From the NCBI GenBank assembly GCA_030613345.1, contig JAUWMD010000169.1, positions 1 through 5,898 of the forward strand: a stretch of 5,898 bases of DNA. Reading direction: 5' to 3'. This document shows positions 1 to 4,831 of this stretch, piece by piece; the stretch's first letter is position 1; each line of letters begins with the position of its first letter. Source of the stretch: Candidatus Krumholzibacteriota bacterium (GTDB lineage: Bacteria; Krumholzibacteriota; Krumholzibacteriia; Krumholzibacteriales; Krumholzibacteriaceae). Made by a program: the position numbers and the translations under genes. The notes under the pieces were generated by a model. That model worked only from the letters and a program-made list of their open reading frames with translations. It ran no database searches and was not told the origin of the DNA.

Positions 1-714
1 GTGAAGAAGGCCGGCCTGAAGAAGATAGGTATGGAGCTCGGCTCCAACACGCCGGTCATAGTCTGCGACGACTGCGATCTCGAGCAGGCCGTAGAGAACT
101 CCGTTTCGGGCGCCTTCTGGGCCGCCGGTCAGAACTGCATCGGGGTCCAGCGCATATACATCGAGGAGGGTATCTACAAGAAGTTCGAGACCCTCTTCGT
201 CTCGCGCACGAGGCAGTACAAGGTAGGACCGAAGCTCGACGAGGACTGCGACATGGGTCCGATGATCGCCGAGGGAGAGGCTATCAGGATCGAGAAGTGG
301 GTCAACGATGCCGTGGCTAAGGGTGCGAGGATACTAACCGGCGGCAAGCGCAACGGCGCGATCTACGATCCGACCGTGCTGGCCGACGTACCTGAAGGGT
401 GCAGGATCGACAAGGACGAGGTCTTCGCCCCGACGGTGAACCTCTACCCGGTCGCAGACCTCGACGAGGCTATAGCGAGGGCCAACGCGGTCGACTTCGG
501 CCTGCACGCAGGAATATTCCCGAAAGATATCGGCAAGGCGTTCAAGGCGATAAAGGAACTCGAGGTCGGCGGCATCATCATCAACGACTCGTCCGATTAT
601 CGCGTGGACCTGATGCCGTTCGGCGGCGTGAAGAACAGCGGACTCGGGCGCGAGGGCATCAAGTTCGCCCTCCAGGAGATGACCGAGCCGCGCGTCGTCT
701 GTTTCAACCTCTAG
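1..714 (+). CDS. NAD(P)-dependent aldehyde dehydrogenase, C-terminal part (5' end outside window)
   Basis: Oxidises an aldehyde to the carboxylic acid with NAD(P)+ in the cytoplasm; the substrate cannot be read from the sequence. The visible 237 residues begin just before the ALDH Glu motif (MELGSNTPVIV, general-base Glu12 of the fragment). They continue through GQNCIG with the nucleophile Cys46, DEVFAP with the cofactor-ribose Glu140, and end with the family signature MPFGGVKNSGLGREG (205-219). About half of a normal 470-490 residue ALDH is present, so the GTG at base 1 is an internal Val codon and the gene starts upstream. The GQNCIGVQRIYI and EVGGIIINDSSDYRVD stretches resemble the lactaldehyde / phosphonoformaldehyde dehydrogenase-like ALDH branch rather than betaine-aldehyde types; this is from memory of the family and is tentative. 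The gene ends in TAG 8 bases from the stop of convergent dapB, with no visible intrinsic terminator between them. Confidence 0.95.
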   Translation: MKKAGLKKIGMELGSNTPVIVCDDCDLEQAVENSVSGAFWAAGQNCIGVQRIYIEEGIYKKFETLFVSRTRQYKVGPKLDEDCDMGPMIAEGEAIRIEKWVNDAVAKGARILTGGKRNGAIYDPTVLADVPEGCRIDKDEVFAPTVNLYPVADLDEAIARANAVDFGLHAGIFPKDIGKAFKAIKELEVGGIIINDSSDYRVDLMPFGGVKNSGLGREGIKFALQEMTEPRVVCFNL

Positions 715-722
715 GCTGCGGC

Positions 723-1487
723 TCAGAGCCCCAGGACGTCCGACATCTTGTAAAAGCCGGCCTGCTTGCCGGCGATGAATCTTATCGCGCGCAGCGTGCC
801 CATCGCGAACGTCCTGCGCGAATGGGCCCTGTGCGTCAGCTCGACCCTCTCGCCCTCTCCGGCGAAGATAACGGTGTGCTCGCCGGTGACGTCACCGCCG
901 CGCAGCGAATGCATGCCGATCTCCTCGGCGGGTCTCTCGCCGACCATCCCCTGCCTTCCGTGGATCACGTTCGCCCCGGTGCGTGCCTTGAGTACGGCCT
1001 CGGCCAGCTTTACGGCTGTGCCGCTCGGGGAGTCCTTCTTCCTGTTGTGGTGGATCTCGGTGATCTCGATGTCGAATCCAGGGAGGGCCCTGGCGATATC
1101 CTCGGTGACCTTGAAGAGCAGATTGACTCCGAGCGACATGTTCGGGCTGATCAGCACGGGGATGCTGCCAGAGATCTCCCTCGCCCGGGTGATCTGCTGG
1201 TGGGACAGGCCGGTCGTTCCCGTTATCGCAGGCACTCCCGCCGCGGAGCAGGCCTCGAAGAAAGCTGAAGTCGATTCGGGCAAGGTAAAGTCGACGGCGA
1301 CATCTGCGCCGTCAAGGGCCGACGTCAGATCGTCGGTCGTCTCGATCCCGCAGACGGAGCTCCCGATACCTTCGTGACCGGCGACATCGACAGCACCCGC
1401 AAGGGTGAGATCGTCTGTTGCGTCGATCTCACTGGCAACGATGCCGCCCATTCTGCCGAGGACTCCGCTGACAACTACCTTGATCAT
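723..1487 (-). CDS. dapB: 4-hydroxy-tetrahydrodipicolinate reductase (DapB)
   Basis: Reduces 4-hydroxy-tetrahydrodipicolinate to tetrahydrodipicolinate with NAD(P)H, the second step of the lysine/diaminopimelate branch, in the cytoplasm. The 254 residues match the usual DapB length (about 250-275). The N-terminal Rossmann motif is SGVLGRMG (7-14), GTTG follows at 90-93, and SPNMSLGVNLLF at 114-125 precedes the catalytic and substrate-binding motif EIHHNRKKDSPSGTA (144-158). His146 and His147 match the E. coli catalytic His pair, and Lys150 the catalytic Lys163. The first glycine-motif residue is Ser-Gly-Val where many DapB have Gly-Ala, a mild variant. The ATG at 1487 has AGGGG 6 bases upstream. 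The gene follows dapA by 9 bases on the same strand, so the two are almost surely one operon. It ends tail to tail with the aldehyde dehydrogenase. Confidence 0.97.
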   Translation of the reverse strand: MIKVVVSGVLGRMGGIVASEIDATDDLTLAGAVDVAGHEGIGSSVCGIETTDDLTSALDGADVAVDFTLPESTSAFFEACSAAGVPAITGTTGLSHQQITRAREISGSIPVLISPNMSLGVNLLFKVTEDIARALPGFDIEITEIHHNRKKDSPSGTAVKLAEAVLKARTGANVIHGRQGMVGERPAEEIGMHSLRGGDVTGEHTVIFAGEGERVELTHRAHSRRTFAMGTLRAIRFIAGKQAGFYKMSDVLGL

Positions 1488-1493
1488 TTCGTG

Positions 1494-1498
1494 CCCCT
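1494..1498 (-). promoter_or_regulatory. dapB ribosome-binding site overlapping the dapA stop codon
   Basis: On the minus strand the junction reads ATAGGGGCACGAAATG. The AGGGG core shares two bases with the dapA TAG stop (1497-1499) and lies 6 bases before the dapB ATG. Ribosomes finishing dapA would sit on the dapB start site, which suggests translational coupling (inference). Confidence 0.65.
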
Positions 1499-2390
1499 AT
1501 GCCGGCCGGTTTTTCACCTCGAGCCCGTAGTCGGTGAGCGCGGCCGCGAGCTTGACGAGATTCTCGGGGAGCATCCTGACAAGCGGCAGGCGGACGTTGC
1601 CTACGGCCATGCCGAGCATGTTCATCGCTTCCTTGACCGGCATCGGATTTGTCTCTATGAACATCGACTGGTTGAGGGGGAGCAGTTTGTAATGCAGGAC
1701 GCGGGCCTCGTCGAGGTCCCCCTTCTCATACGCCGATATCATCGCGCGCACATCCTTCGGAACGATGTTCCCCACGACGCTCACCACGCCCGTTCCGCCG
1801 ATTGTCAGTATCGGGAGGGTTATTGTGTCGTCTCCAGAGAGGAGGTTTATCCTGCCTTCGCACAGCATGATGATCTCGGCCATCTGCTCGACCGAGCCGC
1901 TCGCCTCCTTGACCGCTACGATGAGGTCGTGCTGCGAGAGCCTGGCGACGGTGGAAGGCTTCATGTTCAGGCCGGTCCTGCCCGGGACGTTGTAAAGCAT
2001 CAGCGGGAGCCGGCCGTCATCGGCGAGCTTCATGAAATGCGCGTATAACCCTTCCTGGGTCGGCTTGTTGTAGTATGGAGTCACTACCATGGCGCCGTCG
2101 ACTCCGAGCTCCTTCGCCTTCTTTATATTTTCGATCGATTTGGACGTCGAATTGGTGCCGCATCCGGCCACTACCTTGAGCTTTCCCGCCGCTTCCTCGA
2201 CGACGATCTCGATGATCCTGAAATGCTCCTCCCAGGTGTATGTGGGGTTCTCGCTGGTGGTGGCGCAGGGGACCAGTCCATCGGTGCCGGCGTCGATATG
2301 AAACCGGACCAGCTCACGGAGCTTCTCCTCGTTGAGGCTTCCGTCCTCCGCAAACGGTGTAACGAGAGCAACGTACAGACCTTTGAGCAT
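1497..2390 (-). CDS. dapA: 4-hydroxy-tetrahydrodipicolinate synthase (DapA) with unusual ATTSE motif
   Basis: Condenses pyruvate with L-aspartate 4-semialdehyde, the first step of the diaminopimelate/lysine pathway. It is a cytoplasmic TIM-barrel class I aldolase. From the ATG at 2390 the protein is 297 residues and its key residues fall on the E. coli numbers: Schiff-base Lys161 (VAVKEASG), Tyr133 and Arg138 (LYNVPGRTG), Tyr107 (PYYNKPTQEG), Thr44 and Thr45, and SGDD at 185-188. A longer frame opens at 2408, but the start at 2390 is chosen because AAGGAGGAGGG ends 4 bases before it and because the residue register then matches the family. Odd point: the pyruvate-binding loop reads PCATTSENPT (41-50), so the usual GTTGE is ATTSE, with Gly43 replaced by Ala and Gly46 by Ser. 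The catalytic residues are all kept, so the dapB neighbour and the motifs still favour true DapA. Other members of the same aldolase family (N-acetylneuraminate lyase, KDG aldolase) are less likely because Arg138 and the dap context are present. Confidence 0.95.
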   Translation of the reverse strand: MLKGLYVALVTPFAEDGSLNEEKLRELVRFHIDAGTDGLVPCATTSENPTYTWEEHFRIIEIVVEEAAGKLKVVAGCGTNSTSKSIENIKKAKELGVDGAMVVTPYYNKPTQEGLYAHFMKLADDGRLPLMLYNVPGRTGLNMKPSTVARLSQHDLIVAVKEASGSVEQMAEIIMLCEGRINLLSGDDTITLPILTIGGTGVVSVVGNIVPKDVRAMISAYEKGDLDEARVLHYKLLPLNQSMFIETNPMPVKEAMNMLGMAVGNVRLPLVRMLPENLVKLAAALTDYGLEVKNRPA

Positions 2391-2394
2391 GAAA

Positions 2395-2405
2395 CCCTCC
2401 TCCTT
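2395..2405 (-). promoter_or_regulatory. Strong Shine-Dalgarno that sets the dapA start
   Basis: The minus strand reads AAGGAGGAGGGTTTCATG. The AAGGAGG core lies 8 bases upstream of the ATG at 2390, close to ideal spacing. The upstream ATG at 2408 overlaps this site and has no comparable purine tract ahead of it, so 2390 is the better start. Confidence 0.8.
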
Positions 2406-2417
2406 CATTCACAGCCC

Positions 2418-2437
2418 TGTCCGTGCAGTCGCGGACA
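2418..2437 (-). promoter_or_regulatory. dapA leader hairpin, proximal
   Basis: TGTCCG and CGGACA form a perfect 6-bp stem around an 8-base loop. It lies 12 bases upstream of the dapA Shine-Dalgarno, inside the predicted 5' leader. No U-run follows, so it is not an intrinsic terminator. A role in RNA stability or translation is possible but is inference. Confidence 0.4.
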
Positions 2438-2441
2438 CCCG

Positions 2442-2460
2442 AGGGCGGCGCGGCCGCCCT
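2442..2460 (-). promoter_or_regulatory. dapA leader hairpin, distal GC-rich
   Basis: AGGGCGGC and GCCGCCCT form a perfect 8-bp, nearly all-GC stem around a 3-base loop. It starts about 8 bases after the predicted dapAB transcription start, so it would form at the very 5' end of the mRNA, where such stems can protect RNA. Neither strand has a T-run after it, so it is not a terminator. Confidence 0.4.
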
Positions 2461-2474
2461 GCCGGGCAACAAAG

Positions 2475-2503
2475 ACTCTATTCCCACTCCATGGCGATGT
2501 CAA
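2475..2503 (-). promoter_or_regulatory. Predicted sigma-70-type promoter for dapAB
   Basis: Minus strand: -35 TTGACA (2498-2503, consensus), a 17-base spacer and -10 TAGAGT (2475-2480, 4 of 6 consensus bases). The start of transcription would be near 2468, giving a leader of about 78 bases before the dapA ATG. Position, strand and spacing all fit; the -10 is only moderate. Confidence 0.6.
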
Positions 2504-2547
2504 GGTTTACAGGGGATTTCGGCACAAAATCGCCCCGACGGAATTTT

Positions 2548-2562
2548 GTTATTGACAATAAC
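2548..2562. promoter_or_regulatory. Perfect palindrome GTTATTG-a-CAATAAC, likely ArsR-type operator
   Basis: Two 7-base arms are exact inverted repeats around one central base. The element covers the whole -35 box of the regulator's promoter (2552-2557), where a bound dimer would block RNA polymerase. ArsR-family proteins bind AT-rich inverted repeats at their own promoters, so the adjacent regulator is the natural candidate. A further GTTAT half-site lies at 2587-2591. Binding is inferred from position and symmetry. Confidence 0.55.
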
Positions 2563-2580
2563 CTGATATTATAATATTAT
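2552..2580 (+). promoter_or_regulatory. Predicted sigma-70-type promoter for the arsR-trx unit
   Basis: -35 TTGACA (2552-2557, consensus), a 17-base spacer and -10 TATTAT (2575-2580, 5 of 6). Transcription would start near 2587. An alternative pairing uses a perfect TATAAT at 2570-2575 with TTGTTA (2546-2551) at an 18-base spacing, giving a start near 2582. Either way the RNA begins only a few bases before the ATG at 2590. The tract is strikingly AT-rich against its GC-rich surroundings. Confidence 0.7.
2566..2577. promoter_or_regulatory. Perfect 12-bp palindrome ATATTATAATAT in the promoter
   Basis: This self-complementary AT tract sits 3 bases after the first palindrome and overlaps the spacer and both candidate -10 boxes. 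It may be a second operator site. AT-rich -10 regions often contain short chance palindromes, so this is weaker than the 2548-2562 element. Confidence 0.35.
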
Positions 2581-2612
2581 GATTCTGTTATGAGAAAAAC
2601 AACAAAGGAAAG

Positions 2613-2619
2613 AAGGGGG
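2613..2619 (+). promoter_or_regulatory. Ribosome-binding site supporting a GTG start at 2626 for the regulator
   Basis: AAGGGGG can pair with the 16S 3' end over seven positions with one G-U wobble, and lies 6 bases before GTG at 2626, in frame with the ATG at 2590. The ATG at 2590 has no Shine-Dalgarno and sits almost on the predicted transcription start. Confidence 0.55.
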
Positions 2620-2625
2620 ACGGCG

Positions 2626-2928
2626 GTGCCGCCGGGGCCGCTCAGGGAAGACGAGATAGAGAAGTCGGCCGAGATCCTCAAATCTCTGGCCAATCCAGCG
2701 AGGCTTCGGCTCGTCAACATCCTGGTCGGCGGCGAGAGGACCGTTTCCCAGCTCTGCGAGCTTTCGGGCCTGAAACAGTCAATGGTGTCTCAGCAGCTGA
2801 AGAATCTCAGGCTGAACGACATCGTAGAGCGGAGAAAAGAGGTTTCGAGGGTCTATTACAGGCTCAAGGAAAAAAATGTGGTCACTATGCTGAACTGCCT
2901 CGGCAGATGCGGGTGCTTCCGCGGCTGA
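2626..2928 (+). CDS. ArsR/SmtB-family winged-helix transcriptional regulator with C-terminal cysteine cluster
   Basis: Likely a dimeric DNA-binding repressor that releases its operator when its thiols bind a metal or are modified. With the GTG start it is 100 residues, typical for ArsR. Residues 18-33 (ILKSLANPARLRLVNI) are the classic ArsR opening, the helix-turn-helix spans about 39-63 (TVSQLCELSG then LKQSMVSQQLKNLR), and the wing is about 68-80 (VERRKEVSRVYYRL). Cys44 aligns by eye with the third Cys of E. coli ArsR's ELCVCDLC, but the first two are missing. The C-terminus NCLGRCGCFRG holds Cys91, Cys95 and Cys97, where SmtB has its alpha-5 metal site and YgaV/BigR-type sensors a reactive Cys. 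The start could be the ATG at 2590 (112 residues), but codons between 2590 and 2625 are A-rich and unlike the rest, and no ribosome site precedes that ATG. It is 15 bases ahead of thioredoxin, surely co-transcribed. The ligand is unknown. Confidence 0.9.
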   Translation: MPPGPLREDEIEKSAEILKSLANPARLRLVNILVGGERTVSQLCELSGLKQSMVSQQLKNLRLNDIVERRKEVSRVYYRLKEKNVVTMLNCLGRCGCFRG

Positions 2929-2943
2929 CGGCAAGGAGGGAAA

Positions 2944-3270
2944 ATGAGCGACAAGGTACTTCATGTAGGCGAAGATGAATTCCAGGCACAGGTGCTCGAT
3001 TCGGCCGTTCCGGTGGTCGTGGATTTCTGGGCGCCGTGGTGCGGCCCCTGTCTGATGATTGGGCCGATCATCGAAGAGCTGGCCGACGAGTACGAGGGAA
3101 AGATCTCTTTCGCCAAAATCAACACCGATGATGCGAGAAACATCGCCATCAAGTACGGCATCATGGGGATCCCGACGCTCAAGATATTCAAGGGCGGCGA
3201 GGAAGTGGCCTCCGTTTCGGGAGCCCTGCCGAAGGAACACCTCAAGCAGTGGATAGACGGAGCCGTATAG
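2944..3270 (+). CDS. trxA: Thioredoxin
   Basis: A small dithiol-disulfide oxidoreductase that reduces protein disulfides and is itself recharged by thioredoxin reductase. At 108 residues it is the standard length. It has the active site WCGPC (32-36, Cys33 and Cys36), the buried Asp27 in VVVDFWAPW, and the cis-proline loop GIPT with Pro77. There is no signal peptide, so it is cytoplasmic. AAGGAGG at 2933-2939 lies 4 bases before the ATG. It ends with tandem stops, TAG then TAA. The gene follows the ArsR-type regulator by 15 bases and no promoter is seen between them, so its expression should follow the regulator's operator. ArsR-thioredoxin pairs are known, for example SoxR with SoxS in sulfur-oxidation clusters, though SoxS is periplasmic. 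No reductase gene is visible here, so whether this is the general housekeeping thioredoxin or a stress-specific copy is open. Confidence 0.96.
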   Translation: MSDKVLHVGEDEFQAQVLDSAVPVVVDFWAPWCGPCLMIGPIIEELADEYEGKISFAKINTDDARNIAIKYGIMGIPTLKIFKGGEEVASVSGALPKEHLKQWIDGAV

Positions 3271-3283
3271 TAAGGCTTGAAAA

Positions 3284-3295
3284 TCCATATATGGA
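3284..3295. repeat. 12-bp palindrome TCCATATATGGA after trxA
   Basis: A perfect palindrome with no loop, flanked by A-runs on both sides, 13 bases after the trxA stop. It could be a protein-binding site or chance; no gene nearby gives it a clear role. Confidence 0.3.
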
Positions 3296-3308
3296 AAAGC
3301 AGGCAGAC

Positions 3309-3351
3309 GGCGGGCCGCCGGAGATGTAGGTTTTGCATCGGGCGGCCCGCC
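3309..3351 (+). terminator. Long GC hairpin after trxA, probable transcription terminator or RNA 3'-end structure
   Basis: GGCGGGCCGCC (3309-3319) pairs perfectly with GGCGGCCCGCC (3341-3351), an 11-bp GC stem. The 21-base loop can add a small inner stem (GATG 3323-3326 with CATC 3336-3339). AGCA at 3298-3301 can extend the base with TGCT 3352-3355 across a bulge. It stands in the gap between trxA and the next gene, where a terminator is expected. The bases after it read TGCTATATACT, not a T-run, so it is an atypical terminator; it may instead block 3' exonucleases. Confidence 0.5.
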
Positions 3352-3362
3352 TGCTATATACT
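3333..3362 (+). promoter_or_regulatory. Weak candidate promoter for the metallo-beta-lactamase-fold lipoprotein
   Basis: TATACT (3357-3362, 5 of 6 bases of a -10 box) lies 18 bases after TTGCAT (3333-3338, only 3 of 6 of a -35). It directly follows the hairpin stem. If real, the 5' leader would be about 50 bases and include a 6-bp hairpin, CTCCAC (3361-3366) with GTGGAG (3373-3378). The weak -35 keeps confidence low; read-through from trxA is the alternative. Confidence 0.25.
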
Positions 3363-3418
3363 CCACCTGCGCGTGGAGATCACCGAAACGAAATATCAGG
3401 AGACAAGGAGACCGCTTT

Positions 3419-4828
3419 ATGAAATCAAGCAGATGGATCATCGCCGCGGCGCTGGCCGCCGTTATCGCGGCCGGGTGCTCCCGGCAGGCCGACATCAACG
3501 GAACGGGGCTCATCCGTCTCGACGAAGGGGTCTATGCCTTTATCGCGGCGGGACCGTCATCGGCGGATGGCCTCGGGGCTAACTCCGGGTTCATCGTGGG
3601 CGGCGAGGCGGTGCTCGTGGTCGATTCGCGGTTTACGTACAACCACGCCAGGCAGCTCCGCGATGAGATCCGCTCGGTCACCGACCTGCCCATCAAGTAT
3701 CTCGTCAATACGCACTATCATCCCGATCACGTCTGGGGGAACTCGATCTTCCGCGAAGAGGGCGCGATCATCCTCGCAAGACCAGAGACGAATATCGAGA
3801 TGGAGAGATTCAGCCCCGGCTACAGGGATTATTACAGGGACCGGAAGCCCGATGTCTTCGAGATGATAAAGGAAGTGGAGCTGGCCCTTCCCGACTCGTT
3901 CGTAGCCGACGAACTCCACCTCGACCTCGGCGGGATCGAGGTGGTCGTAACGTATTTCGGCCCGGGCCACACGGCGGGAGACCTCGTTGTCGCCGTGCCC
4001 TCCAAGCGTATAGTCTTTACCGGGGGGCTGGTCAGCAACGGGTATCATCCCAACATGGGCGACCAGGGAGCCGATTTCGGAAACTGGCTCAACACACTCG
4101 ACAGGCTCTTTGACACGCAGCCCGGGATCATCGTGCCGGGGCAGGGCCAGGCCGGAGATGCCGGCATGATCGACTTGACGAAAAGTTACATTGTCGACCT
4201 GACCGGGCTCACCATTGACGCGATAAGAAGAGGGAGAACACTTTCCCAGTCGATACTGGAGATCAAGGTCCCCGGGACCGAAGGATATCTTCAGGCAAAC
4301 ATCCTTCCCTTTAACCTCCAGGCGATATACCGCACGAAGATCGTCGAAGTGGTATCACCGCGCGTCGAGATGGATATGCCGACCGGGTTCGTTGTGAGCG
4401 ACGGCGCGGGAGGGCCCGATGCCGGCATGGTCCAGTGGCTCGTACAGTCGAACGAGGGATACATCGAGCTGGAACTGAGATGGCATCCGACGAGCATGAG
4501 CGAGGTGATCCTCGAGGATATCCACGGCAGGATGGCCCGTTACGCCGGCTCGGAGGATGGGTTGTACGATCTGAAGGTGGAGGGCTCGAGAAAGCTGATC
4601 GTCGGCGAAGACGTTGTTCCCGCGGCGTACGGCAGATGGGCCTACAGGCGGGGCACGGGGACGAGGGGCGGAGGAGCCTGGCTGTGGACGATGACGCTGA
4701 TGGACGGGAAGCTCTATTCGATGAGGATGATTACCAACACCGGGAACGACCAGATACTCGAGGAGCAGAACATCACGACTCTCGAGCAGGTGGTCTCGAC
4801 ATTCCGGAGGAAAAGCAGCGGCATGTAG
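3419..4828 (+). CDS. Lipoprotein with metallo-beta-lactamase-fold domain (incomplete metal site) and unrecognised C-terminal domain
   Basis: A 469-residue exported protein. Residues 1-20 are a lipoprotein signal peptide (positive MKSSR, hydrophobic stretch, lipobox IAAGC with Cys20). Ser follows the Cys, which under the E. coli Lol rule favours the outer membrane if the cell is diderm. Residues about 30-250 are the metallo-beta-lactamase fold: GANSGFIVGGEAVLVVDS, then NTHYHPDHVWGN (97-108; His99, His101, Asp103, His104) and GPGHTAGD with His184. Odd: motif 4, normally TGD, reads TGG at 201-203, and the last motif, normally PGHG, reads PGQG at 240-243, so the bridging Asp and the final His are absent. 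A one-metal or altered enzyme is likely. Residues about 310-469 form a separate domain, possibly PsbP/Mog1-like from the closing pattern LEQVVSTFRR, but I do not recognise it. AAGGAG at 3405-3410 lies 8 bases before the ATG. Substrate unknown; relatives include quinoprotein-relay and SoxH-like hydrolases. It ends 3 bases from convergent apgM. Confidence 0.9.
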   Translation: MKSSRWIIAAALAAVIAAGCSRQADINGTGLIRLDEGVYAFIAAGPSSADGLGANSGFIVGGEAVLVVDSRFTYNHARQLRDEIRSVTDLPIKYLVNTHYHPDHVWGNSIFREEGAIILARPETNIEMERFSPGYRDYYRDRKPDVFEMIKEVELALPDSFVADELHLDLGGIEVVVTYFGPGHTAGDLVVAVPSKRIVFTGGLVSNGYHPNMGDQGADFGNWLNTLDRLFDTQPGIIVPGQGQAGDAGMIDLTKSYIVDLTGLTIDAIRRGRTLSQSILEIKVPGTEGYLQANILPFNLQAIYRTKIVEVVSPRVEMDMPTGFVVSDGAGGPDAGMVQWLVQSNEGYIELELRWHPTSMSEVILEDIHGRMARYAGSEDGLYDLKVEGSRKLIVGEDVVPAAYGRWAYRRGTGTRGGGAWLWTMTLMDGKLYSMRMITNTGNDQILEEQNITTLEQVVSTFRRKSSGM

Positions 4829-4831
4829 GCG

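Noticed and set aside
720..730. Palindrome GGCTC-a-GAGCC at the ALDH/dapB junction as a two-way terminator
   Set aside because: A one-base centre cannot form a hairpin without opening the stem, and no T-run follows on either strand.
399..1268. Plus-strand open frame of 289 codons across the ALDH end and antisense to dapB
   Set aside because: The translation is Arg/Gly-rich with no motif, overlaps two certain genes, and is what GC-rich DNA gives opposite a real coding frame.
1374..2048. Plus-strand open frame of 224 codons opposite dapA/dapB
   Set aside because: It lies antisense to well-supported catalytic motifs of dapA, has a His/Asp/Arg-biased translation and no ribosome site.
2391..2408. 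Six extra N-terminal codons on dapA (start at 2408)
   Set aside because: These bases are the Shine-Dalgarno of the ATG at 2390, and the shorter form puts all catalytic residues on the E. coli numbers.
2391..2468. Lysine riboswitch upstream of dapA
   Set aside because: The predicted leader is about 78 bases, far shorter than the L-box of about 170 bases, and has only two simple hairpins.
3361..3378. Small inverted repeat CTCCAC/GTGGAG before the lipoprotein as a separate regulatory element
   Set aside because: Only 6 bp with a 6-base loop; no partner regulator or conserved context, so it is only mentioned with the candidate promoter.
2779..3513. Minus-strand open frame of 244 codons across arsR, trxA and the lipoprotein start
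   Set aside because: Antisense to three real genes and to the non-coding gap; no recognisable domain.
3557..4048. Minus-strand open frame of 163 codons inside the lipoprotein gene
   Set aside because: A mirror of the metallo-beta-lactamase coding frame with no motif and no ribosome site.
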